From CAYTED01 sp964404075 (GTDB lineage Bacteria > Patescibacteriota > Minisyncoccia > Moranbacterales > UBA1568): DNA of 7,231 nucleotides. The position numbers and the translations under genes are program-made. Shown here one piece after another: positions 1 through 6,017 of this stretch. Under the pieces are notes generated by a model. That model was given only the letters and a program-made list of their open reading frames with translations, was not told the origin of the DNA and did no database searches. Every line of letters begins with the position of its first letter. Positions within the stretch are counted from its first letter, which is position 1. The DNA is taken from positions 1 to 7,231 of the forward strand of contig CAYOIM010000039.1 of assembly GCA_964404075.1 (NCBI GenBank). Direction: 5' to 3'.

Positions 1-43
1 CATGTTCCCCTGATAAGAATCGGATCATACGATTCAGTATACC

Positions 44-72
44 AAAAAGAGCGGAAGCCCGCCCTTTTTTTT
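44..72 (-). terminator. Bidirectional intrinsic terminator downstream of the YerB-like gene
   Basis: Bases 44-54 pair with 59-69: a GC core GCGG/CCGC (51-54 with 59-62) closes a 4-nt loop AAGC, then comes one A-C mismatch and a six-pair AAAAAG/CTTTTT lower stem. The plus strand has a T run at 65-72. The minus strand reads out of the core into TCTTTTT. It lies about 80 bp beyond the stop of the minus-strand YerB-like gene and probably ends that transcript. It could equally stop a plus-strand transcript entering from the left. Confidence 0.6.
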
Positions 73-84
73 CATCTTTTTCAT

Positions 85-133
85 CTCAATCAGCGGACGC
101 ACCGCTCAAAAAGCGGAACGACCGTTGATTGAG
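85..133. repeat. Large two-tier inverted repeat
   Basis: Bases 85-96 and 122-133 form a 12-pair stem with a single G-T wobble (93 with 125). Inside it, CCGCT (102-106) pairs with AGCGG (112-116) around a five-base loop CAAAA, and the two stems are separated by a symmetric five-base internal loop. It begins 18 bp past the stop codon of the minus-strand YerB-like gene. No T run follows on either strand, so it is not a standard intrinsic terminator. It may be a 3'-end stabilising structure or a dispersed palindromic element. Confidence 0.55.
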
Positions 134-151
134 CCCCTCTATTCTCTGCTA

Positions 152-1345
152 TCACGCCTGCGGCTCCCAATCGAAATTCTGCCCGGGTACCATCACTTCA
201 ACCCAGATCTGCCCGGGAACGAATTTGATTTCACTCCCGCTTTCATCGTAGAAGAACAGTTTGGAATCGGCTGATTTCCGGCTTTTTTTCCAGGTACCGC
301 GATATTCCTTGCCATCCATATAATACCGTGCCTCGCCCGTTTCCGCCGTGTCGAACCAGGGATCGCCGAATTGGAGATTGTTATACCGGCCGGAAATATT
401 CTTCGGTCCCGTCTTCTCCCAATCTTCGAGTCCCGCCCAGGGATCCTGCACTCCTCTCGCCGCATACTCCACAGTCGCCATGATCTGCTCATTCTCCGCG
501 ATGGCGAGTACGATGTTTTTCGGAGCGATCCGTTTCCCATTGTTGCGATCGATATCCGGTTCACCGCCCCAGGTCCGCAAATAACTGTTACTCGCCGCAT
601 CATAATCATATTCCGCTTCCATAATCCCCGGATACCCGAAACGGAGATGCCCACCCTTCGGACGGTTTTCCGCCGACGCATCCTCCTTGTGTGGATATCC
701 CGCGAAATTCGTCGTATCACGATAGCCGTAACGACTGGCGGCGGCGATCATCCGCTCCCCCTTCATATATCCCGTATCCTCAACACGCATGGGTCCGGTC
801 CGCTCTTTCCGGAAACAGTAATCATTCGCTGGCTTGCCACCCTGATTGTTGCAATCGAGATTATCGATGACACCATCATCCAATTTCTTCAGAGCGAACG
901 CCGATCCGCCCCAGCCGACGAATACCGCATCCAGCCCCTTCGCCACACTGATATAGTCATGACGAGCACTGCGCATCGCGCCGATTTCATCCGGGATCTC
1001 ACACTGATAGACTCCGAGGAGCCGCGTCACGAACATCCCTTCGGCGGGATTCGGCATCTCGAACACCATATCCGCCTGCGAGAACCCCGCGACCGGTCGC
1101 GCCTGCCTATCGACCGGTTGCATCACGGCGAAGGATCGTTTGTTCCAATTCGCGCATGCGACACCGGTCATCGGAGAAACAGGTCCGTCGTTCACGATAG
1201 CCGGCGCGATGGCCGATGCGCTATCCCGCGTAATTTCGATCGGCTTCACGCTCTGCCGACGCAGAAAAGTCTGCCCGACCGTGAAATACCCGGTAATGAT
1301 CGCGATCACCGCGATCGCGACCCCCCATTTGTGCGTTGTTCTCAT
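152..1345 (-). CDS. DUF3048 domain-containing, YerB-like membrane-anchored protein
   Basis: 397 residues from an ATG at 1345; the stop is TGA. An N-terminal hydrophobic segment (about residues 8-25), preceded by basic residues and lacking a lipobox cysteine, suggests a signal anchor with the rest of the protein outside the membrane. Residues about 56-200 match the DUF3048 N-terminal domain: SQADMVFE (89-96), the segment around IGAMRSAR (121-128), and GGSAFALKKL (146-155). Residues about 230-392 fit the DUF3048 C-terminal domain, with GTWKK (350-354) and VPGQIWVEV (376-384). Four cysteines (64, 115, 165, 177) could form disulfides outside the cell. Bacillus subtilis YerB is the best-known relative; its biochemical role is not established, so none is assigned here. 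It starts 87 bp after the ispH stop and has no clear Shine-Dalgarno site or strong promoter, so co-transcription with ispH is likely. Confidence 0.85.
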   Translation of the reverse strand: MRTTHKWGVAIAVIAIITGYFTVGQTFLRRQSVKPIEITRDSASAIAPAIVNDGPVSPMTGVACANWNKRSFAVMQPVDRQARPVAGFSQADMVFEMPNPAEGMFVTRLLGVYQCEIPDEIGAMRSARHDYISVAKGLDAVFVGWGGSAFALKKLDDGVIDNLDCNNQGGKPANDYCFRKERTGPMRVEDTGYMKGERMIAAASRYGYRDTTNFAGYPHKEDASAENRPKGGHLRFGYPGIMEAEYDYDAASNSYLRTWGGEPDIDRNNGKRIAPKNIVLAIAENEQIMATVEYAARGVQDPWAGLEDWEKTGPKNISGRYNNLQFGDPWFDTAETGEARYYMDGKEYRGTWKKSRKSADSKLFFYDESGSEIKFVPGQIWVEVMVPGQNFDWEPQA

Positions 1346-1432
1346 ACGATGCGAAGACCAAAAAAAAATTAGAAAAATTTCTTCATCCCCAACATGGTAT
1401 CATATTTTCATCAAAGCATACATCGACGACGC

Positions 1433-2401
1433 TCAGTCGCGCGACGCAAACCGCCGTCTCTGCTCGGTAATTTCCGGTGGCTCGGCAAACGACATGGTCT
1501 CCGCCTTCACGATGAGCTCCTCTCTCACCGCTCCTCTCGACAAGAAATATTCTATGACTCCCGAAACGACCTCCTCCGGAGCGCTCGCTCCGGCACTGAC
1601 CCCGATCCGCTCGATACCTCGGAGAGGAAGCGCGTGCACGGCATCGACATCATCGATCAGGTATGCCGGCACGCCCTCGCCAAGCGCCAGCTCCATGAGC
1701 CGCGTCGAATTCGATGAGTTCCGCGACCCGAGAATGAGAACAGCATCGACGGCGCGCGCAAGTTCCCGTACCGCATCCTGCCGATTCGTCGTCGCATAGC
1801 AGATATCCGAGAGCGGCGGCGCCACGATCTGCGGATACTTTTTCTTCAACGCTCCGATGACGACATCCGTATCCCGAACCGACAGCGTCGTCTGCGTCAG
1901 ATACGCCATCTTCGATGGATTCCCGACATCGAGACGCTCCACATCTTCCGCCGTTTCGACGATCGGGATATATTCCCCGCTACTCTCTCCGATCACGCCG
2001 ACTCCCTCCACATGCCCGGCATGCCCGATATAGACGACCGCATATCCGTCACGGAGAAACCGTCGCATCTCGAGATGCACCTTGGTCACGAGGGGACAGG
2101 TCGCATCGATGACCCGGATACCGCGCCTCCGTGCTTCAATGAAATGCGCCGGCGGCGATCCATGCGCCGAAAACACCGCGACAGCGCCATCGGGTATCTC
2201 CGAAATGTTTTCGATCGTCACTGCGCCCTTTTTCTCGAGTGCTTCCACAACATGCCTATTGTGCACGATCTCATGCTTCACATATACCGGTGCTCCGAAA
2301 ATTTCGAGCGCGTCCTCGACCGCCTTGACCGCACGCGACACTCCCGCGCAAAATCCCCGCGGAGATACCGTAATTACTTTTTGGACGCGCAATGAATGCA
2401 T
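1433..2401 (-). CDS. ispH: 4-hydroxy-3-methylbut-2-enyl diphosphate reductase IspH (LytB)
   Basis: Final enzyme of the MEP pathway: a cytoplasmic [4Fe-4S] reductase that converts HMBPP into IPP and DMAPP. With the ATG at 2401 as start, the protein has 322 residues, near the usual size. The three cluster cysteines are present: C18 (PRGFCAGV), C102 (DATCPLV) and C201 (DICYATTNRQ). Substrate-site residues also match E. coli IspH: H47, H80 (SAHG), H130 and E132 (GHAGHVE), TQTT (169-172), and the SSNS motif (229-232). The signature SAGASAPEE lies near the C-terminus. The frame stays open upstream to a TTG at 2446, which would add 15 basic residues. I prefer ATG 2401 because it sits close to the conserved N-terminus, although its ribosome site is weak (GAAG about 7 nt upstream; AAAGGA lies 18 nt upstream). 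It follows a terminator and the truncated ispG. Confidence 0.95.
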   Translation of the reverse strand: MHSLRVQKVITVSPRGFCAGVSRAVKAVEDALEIFGAPVYVKHEIVHNRHVVEALEKKGAVTIENISEIPDGAVAVFSAHGSPPAHFIEARRRGIRVIDATCPLVTKVHLEMRRFLRDGYAVVYIGHAGHVEGVGVIGESSGEYIPIVETAEDVERLDVGNPSKMAYLTQTTLSVRDTDVVIGALKKKYPQIVAPPLSDICYATTNRQDAVRELARAVDAVLILGSRNSSNSTRLMELALGEGVPAYLIDDVDAVHALPLRGIERIGVSAGASAPEEVVSGVIEYFLSRGAVREELIVKAETMSFAEPPEITEQRRRFASRD

Positions 2402-2454
2402 AGAAAGACTTCGTTTGATTCCTTTCAGAGACTTACGGACTCTCAAACAGTATC

Positions 2455-2489
2455 AAAAAAAGAAGGACCTGGCTACGCGAGCCGGGTCC
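2455..2489 (-). terminator. Intrinsic terminator upstream of ispH
   Basis: GGACCTGGCT (2465-2474) pairs with AGCCGGGTCC (2480-2489) through ten pairs, one of them a T-G wobble, around a five-base loop ACGCG. On the minus strand the hairpin runs directly into TTCTTTTTTT (2455-2464), a textbook U-tract. It ends a minus-strand transcript arriving from inside the adjacent N gap, presumably ispG. ispH would then need its own promoter or read-through. I see no strong promoter in the 54 bp between this terminator and the ispH ATG. Confidence 0.8.
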
Positions 2490-2490
2490 C

Positions 2491-2590
2491 NNNNNNNNNN
2501 NNNNNNNNNNNNNNNNNNNNNNNNNNNNNNNNNNNNNNNNNNNNNNNNNNNNNNNNNNNNNNNNNNNNNNNNNNNNNNNNNNNNNNNNNN
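2491..2590. other. Assembly gap (100 N)
   Basis: Exactly 100 N, the same length as the second gap at 5857-5956, which suggests a fixed placeholder instead of a measured distance. The true missing length is unknown and could hold the rest of ispG (roughly 1 kb in this family) or a mobile element. Confidence 0.9.
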
Positions 2591-2690
2591 TCTCCTTCCG
2601 TTTTGAGATGTCTCGAATCTACCCGACATTCGCCAGGGTGTCAATGCATAAAAACCATTTCCACAAACAGCGGTCACACTGCTCCAGAGT
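2591..2690. other. Unrecognised segment between the ispG breakpoint and the N gap
   Basis: About 100 bp that abuts the gap on one side and the point where ispG homology stops on the other. None of the three minus-strand frames continues IspG. The ispG frame reaches a TAG at 2619-2621; the second frame stays open to the gap but resembles nothing I know; the third hits TGA almost at once. This is what the end of a multicopy insertion sequence left on a contig edge would look like, but I cannot identify an element or terminal repeats. A chimeric contig end is the other explanation. Confidence 0.4.
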
Positions 2691-2804
2691 GTCCGTATTC
2701 GTCATCGTCTGCACGCGGATCGGATTGTCCCCGCCGATCCCAACTCCGCCGACATCGACGACGCGTGCCTTTCTCCTCGGTTTCAGTACTACGAAATCTT
2801 CCAT
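2619..2804 (-). pseudogene. ispG: Truncated 5' fragment of ispG (gcpE), HMBPP synthase
   Basis: The frame begins at an ATG at 2804 and encodes the IspG N-terminal signature: RRKARVVDVGGVGIGGDNPI followed by RVQTMTNTD (ending near 2691). This is the start of the TIM-barrel of the [4Fe-4S] enzyme that makes HMBPP in the MEP pathway, the step just before IspH. After the TNTD motif, homology ends sharply. The expected D-V-x-A-T helix is replaced by an unrelated cysteine- and tryptophan-containing tail, and the frame stops at 2619. All catalytic cysteines lie in the missing part, so the product as read cannot be active. The damage may be a real insertion or deletion, or may come from the contig end and N gap only 100 bp away. 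Frame and family are clear; the state of the gene is not. A TTG at 2822 could also start the frame. Confidence 0.7.
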
Positions 2805-2836
2805 AGGATTGAGATGATGCAATGAACGACTGCTCC

Positions 2837-2842
2837 ATTATA
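2837..2842 (-). promoter_or_regulatory. Candidate -10 box for ispG
   Basis: A perfect TATAAT on the minus strand about 33 bp upstream of the ispG ATG. The hexamer at 17-bp spacing (2860-2865, ATATCA) matches the -35 consensus at only three of six positions, and there is no TGn extension. This is therefore a -10-only prediction. It lies back to back with the plus-strand promoter at 2869-2897. Confidence 0.4.
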
Positions 2843-2868
2843 CTGCACCAGACAGAAAATGATATATA

Positions 2869-2897
2869 TTGACCAATAGGCTTTTTTCTGCTATACT
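2869..2897 (+). promoter_or_regulatory. Sigma-70-type promoter for the small plus-strand gene
   Basis: TTGACC (2869-2874) and TATACT (2892-2897) are separated by exactly 17 bp. Each hexamer is one base from consensus. The predicted transcription start near 2904 leaves a leader of about 53 nt before the ATG at 2957. It is the best promoter match I found in the window and supports real transcription of the small frame that follows. Confidence 0.65.
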
Positions 2898-2956
2898 GTC
2901 CTCATAAAGAATGAAATAAAAAACCTTGTTCCTTGTTTATTTTTAAGAAAAAGAAT

Positions 2957-3201
2957 ATGGCAATTGAAGTGCCGACGGAGAATGGAAAAAGGCAACACCA
3001 GACTTTCATCCGGATCCAAACAAAGAAGTCGACCCGGTGGAATTACTTATTCAGAAACATGGTTTCGAGGGAGCGGTGGACGAAATACTTACGCAACTCA
3101 AACAAGCTCCAACAGATCCAGAGCTTCGTCGCCGAGCCAGTCTCATCATGAACCGATGCGACGATTTGGCTGCCGGGCTGAGAGATAAACTCTCCCACTA
3201 G
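2957..3201 (+). CDS. Small protein of unknown function, apparent frameshift after the start
   Basis: From 2968 to the TAG at 3199-3201 one frame is open for 77 codons with strong coding character: G/A-rich first positions and an acidic, basic and leucine-rich product typical of a soluble helical protein. It includes DFHPDPNKEVDPVELLIQKH, then GFEGAVDEILTQLKQ, DPELRRRASLIMNRCDDLAA and GLRDKLSH. This frame has no ATG, GTG or TTG near its 5' end and is closed by TGA at 2965-2967. An ATG at 2957, after an A-rich weak ribosome site, starts MAIE in the neighbouring frame. Restoring one base near 2968-2970 would join them into a protein of about 82 residues. The frames actually opened by that ATG and by the TTG at 2964 encode basic, low-complexity-looking products and are poor candidates. 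A strong promoter precedes and a terminator follows. I do not recognise the family. Sequence error, strain-specific pseudogene, or a later GTG start at 3037 are all possible. Confidence 0.55.
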
Positions 3202-3212
3202 AGAGACAATAT

Positions 3213-3238
3213 AAAAAAACCACTGTGCTGGTTTTTTT
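3213..3238. terminator. Bidirectional terminator between convergent genes
   Basis: AAAAAAACCA (3213-3222) pairs perfectly with TGGTTTTTTT (3229-3238) around a six-base loop CTGTGC. The A run and T run make it work in both directions. It lies 11 bp beyond the stop of the plus-strand small gene and about 53 bp beyond the stop of minus-strand polA, so it can end both transcripts. The stem has only three G-C pairs. Confidence 0.75.
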
Positions 3239-3291
3239 ATTTGGGTATCATTCTGAATTTTTGAAATAGAATTCGAAATTCAACAGTGACC

Positions 3292-6000
3292 TCAGATCTC
3301 CCCCCAGTTCCTGCCGATCGCCGTTTCGACGATGAGGGGTACCGTGAGAGTATACGCGCTTTCCATGACTTTCTTCAAGTCCTGCGCGAATCGCTTTGCG
3401 ATATCTTCCTTCACCTCGAAGATAAGTTCGTCATGCACTTGGAGGAGCATTTTCACCCGCGATGCTTCGTCAGGACTCGCATCCGTATTATATCCCTTCG
3501 CGAGTTTTTCTGCGGCGAGCATGGAGAGCTTCATGATATCCGCGGCAAGTCCCTGCACCGGCATATTGATCGCCATGCGCTCCCCACTCCGTGCCACCAT
3601 CACATTCTCGCTCCGGATCTCCGGTACGGCACGACGACGCCCCAGCTCCGTCTCGACGAATCCCTTCTCGCGCGCGCTCGCTTTCATCCGTTCCATGAAC
3701 TCCGCGACCCTGGGAAACTTCGCGAAATACGCGGCGATGAATTCGCCCGCCTCCTTCTGCCCGATTTCCGCCGCCTGCGCGAGGCCGAATGCGCCCATCC
3801 CGTACATGAGGCCGAAATTGAACACCTTCGCCTGCCTGCGCATATCATTCGTCACGAGTTCCGGCGCCACCTTGAACACGACTGAGCCCGTCGTCCGATG
3901 CACATCCTCGCCCTTCCGAAACGCATCAATCAGTGCGGAGTCACCAGAGAGGTGCGCCATCACTCGGAGCTCGATCTGCGAATAATCCGCCCCGACGAAA
4001 AGATACCCCGGTTCCGCCTCGAAGGCTCCGCGGATTTTCTCACTCCACGCATTGCGGGCGGGAATATTCTGCAGATTCGGATCGGACGAGGAGAGCCGCC
4101 CCGTCGCCGCCACGACCTGATGATAGGTCGTATGGAGTCTCGACTGCGCATCGACGAGCGTCGGGAGTGCATCGAGGTAGGTCGTCTTCAATTTGAACAG
4201 TTCGCGATACTGCTCGATGAGTCCCGCGATCGGATACTCCGCCTTCAATTTGATAAGCTCCGGCGAAGCGGTCGAGATGCCGGTCTTCGTTTTCTTCACA
4301 CCCGCCGTCGGGATTTGGAGGTCGACGAACAATATTTCCGCGAGCTGTTTCGGCGAATTGATATTGAATTCCCGTCCCGCGAATTTGTAAATCTCCTGCT
4401 CGAGTGAGGTGATTTCTACCGCGAGCTCGACCGAGAGTGCTCGAAACTTTTCGGTGTTCAGCTTGATACCATGTGTTTCCATCTCCGAGAGTATCGGGAG
4501 GAGTGGCATCTCGATACTTTCGAAAACCGTCCGCACCGTTTTGCCTGCGAGCTGATCCTTCGACACCTCGTCCATCTGCGCCGAAAAACGCTTTTCAAGT
4601 TCCGAGACGGCGCGCGCCTTCTCTCCTGCCCCGACAATCTCTTCGATACCGAGTTCCGAGAGGATCAATCGCTCGAACGACACATCGCTCCCGGCACTGA
4701 GGAGATATGCGGCGATCTCCACATCGAAGGCGATCTGCTTCAATGATATCTTCTCTGTCGAAAGCGCATGCATGATCGCCTTCCCATCGAAAGCGATTTT
4801 CGCGATTGTCTCATTTTCAAAAAACTTTTTCAAAAAGACTTTCGTCGCTTCATCCCATACGATCACTGCAACCGATTTTTCCGTCGCCACTCCGATGCTC
4901 TCGAGAACCGAACCAAAGAGCGATCCTGCTCCTTTTTCGAGCCATACCCCCACCCGCGTATTCTCTCCGATAAAATCTGTAAACTCCTCCTCTGTCTTAA
5001 TTATCTTTATTTTATTTTTCTGTTTTTCCCCATTCCTGATTCCAGATTCTCGATTCTGTATTCCGTCGGACCCCGGCAACCGCTTCAAAAGACTGAAAAA
5101 TCCGAGCTCCTGAAGGAGCGCGCCCACTCTTTTCGTATCGTAATCACGGGCAACGCATTTCTCGAGGTCGAGCGTCACCGGCGCATCGGTACGGATCGCG
5201 CCGAGCGTCTTGCTGAGGAACGCCCTCTCCCTGTCCGCTTCCAATTTCTTTCGCACGGACTCTTTCGCTTCGGAAAGATTCGCGTAGATATTCTCGAGCG
5301 TCCCGAATCGCACGATGAGATCCGTCGCCGTCTTCGCACCGATGCCCGCTACCCCCGGGATATTGTCCGAATGGTCCCCCGCGAGCCCTTTGTAATCCGG
5401 AATCTGCGACGGAGTGAAACCATATTTCGCGACAACCGCCGGCACATCATACAAGACGAGGTCCTTCAATCCCTTTCGTATCGAGAACACCCGGATATGA
5501 TCATCCACGAGCTGGAGTGCGTCATTATCCCCTGTCACGATGATGACCTCGACACCCTGCATCCCGGCCTGTTTCGCGATCGTTCCCACACAGTCATCCG
5601 CCTCGAAGTCAGGGAGCTCATAGATCGGGATATTCATCGCGGTCACGACTTCCTTCACGCGCGGGATCTGCGCATAGAGGTCATCCGGCGCCTTCGTCCG
5701 CGTCGCCTTGTACTCCGCATACAGATCATCACGAAAAGTCCCTCCGGGGAGGTCAAACGACGCCGCGATATATTCCGGATGAAACTTCTCCAAGACCGAA
5801 AGGAGCGTCGAGGTGAATCCGTACACCGCGTGCACCACCTCCCCCTGCTTCGTCGTNNNNNNNNNNNNNNNNNNNNNNNNNNNNNNNNNNNNNNNNNNNN
5901 NNNNNNNNNNNNNNNNNNNNNNNNNNNNNNNNNNNNNNNNNNNNNNNNNNNNNNNNGCATTCCCATCGATCAATACCAAGGTTTTTTTCCGTTCATTCAT
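3292..6000 (-). CDS. polA: DNA polymerase I with 5' nuclease, degenerate 3'-5' exonuclease and polymerase domains
   Basis: Gap-filling repair and Okazaki-fragment polymerase. ATG 6000 is preferred over an upstream TTG at 6021 because it leads straight into MNERKKTLVLIDGN and avoids overlap with the gene before it. It reads as 902 residues, but 100 N stand where about 13 residues are expected between LIDGN and TTKQGE, so about 880 is realistic. The 5' nuclease domain has its metal-ligand motifs: D12, FDLPGGTFRDD, EADD, TGDND and GDHSDNIPG with the helix-hairpin-helix GIGAKTA. The middle exonuclease-like domain keeps AFDGKAI but lacks the first DxE and the final YxxxD motif, so proofreading is probably lost. 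The polymerase domain is intact: DYSQIELR (motif A, D672), RRQAKVFNFGLMYG (motif B, K725, with Phe at the ddNTP-discriminating position) and VHDE (motif C, D857). A heptanucleotide repeat sits in the linker before the exonuclease-like domain. It starts 17 bp after the ATPase gene. Confidence 0.96.
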   Translation of the reverse strand: MNERKKTLVLIDGNXXXXXXXXXXXXXXXXXXXXXXXXXXXXXXXXXXTTKQGEVVHAVYGFTSTLLSVLEKFHPEYIAASFDLPGGTFRDDLYAEYKATRTKAPDDLYAQIPRVKEVVTAMNIPIYELPDFEADDCVGTIAKQAGMQGVEVIIVTGDNDALQLVDDHIRVFSIRKGLKDLVLYDVPAVVAKYGFTPSQIPDYKGLAGDHSDNIPGVAGIGAKTATDLIVRFGTLENIYANLSEAKESVRKKLEADRERAFLSKTLGAIRTDAPVTLDLEKCVARDYDTKRVGALLQELGFFSLLKRLPGSDGIQNRESGIRNGEKQKNKIKIIKTEEEFTDFIGENTRVGVWLEKGAGSLFGSVLESIGVATEKSVAVIVWDEATKVFLKKFFENETIAKIAFDGKAIMHALSTEKISLKQIAFDVEIAAYLLSAGSDVSFERLILSELGIEEIVGAGEKARAVSELEKRFSAQMDEVSKDQLAGKTVRTVFESIEMPLLPILSEMETHGIKLNTEKFRALSVELAVEITSLEQEIYKFAGREFNINSPKQLAEILFVDLQIPTAGVKKTKTGISTASPELIKLKAEYPIAGLIEQYRELFKLKTTYLDALPTLVDAQSRLHTTYHQVVAATGRLSSSDPNLQNIPARNAWSEKIRGAFEAEPGYLFVGADYSQIELRVMAHLSGDSALIDAFRKGEDVHRTTGSVVFKVAPELVTNDMRRQAKVFNFGLMYGMGAFGLAQAAEIGQKEAGEFIAAYFAKFPRVAEFMERMKASAREKGFVETELGRRRAVPEIRSENVMVARSGERMAINMPVQGLAADIMKLSMLAAEKLAKGYNTDASPDEASRVKMLLQVHDELIFEVKEDIAKRFAQDLKKVMESAYTLTVPLIVETAIGRNWGEI
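5029..5063 (-). repeat. Heptanucleotide tandem repeat inside polA
   Basis: Read on the minus strand, five consecutive 7-nt units all begin with GAAT: GAATACA, GAATCGA, GAATCTG, GAATCAG, GAATGGG. Because 7 is not a multiple of 3, the units are read in rotating frames and give the QNRESGIRNG stretch. It falls in the linker between the 5' nuclease domain and the exonuclease-like domain and adds no stop. The linker continues with a lysine/asparagine-rich, AT-rich segment. Confidence 0.7.
5857..5956. other. Assembly gap (100 N) inside polA
   Basis: The flanks are both polA: LIDGN plus GC of an Ala codon on the 5' side, and TTKQGEVVHAVYGF on the 3' side. In typical Pol I proteins about 13 residues separate these motifs, so only about 37 nt would be missing if nothing is inserted. 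The 100 N is thus probably a placeholder. Confidence 0.85.
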
Positions 6001-6017
6001 ATTGCCTATAATGTACA

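Noticed and set aside
17..35. Short inverted repeat GAATCG / CGATTC with a seven-base loop near the left edge
   Set aside because: Only six pairs, no T run, and the flanking sequence is cut by the window edge; too weak to call.
371..1372. Long open plus-strand frame (333 codons) opposite the YerB-like gene
   Set aside because: Arginine-, histidine- and isoleucine-rich translation typical of an antisense shadow of a GC-rich gene; no domain and no ribosome site.
1350..1385. AT-rich hairpin AGAAATTTTTCT followed by a nine-T run on the minus strand between ispH and the YerB-like gene
   Set aside because: The stem has a single G-C pair and a two-base loop, so it is unlikely to terminate transcription. 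The next gene follows closely, favouring read-through.
2453..2677. Open minus-strand frame crossing the N gap next to ispG
   Set aside because: Nearly half of it is N, and its readable part matches nothing known; openness across N is meaningless.
3269..3281. Small palindrome GAATT-CGA-AATTC just past the polA stop
   Set aside because: Five A/T-rich pairs without a T run; the strong bidirectional terminator at 3213-3238 explains transcript ending here.
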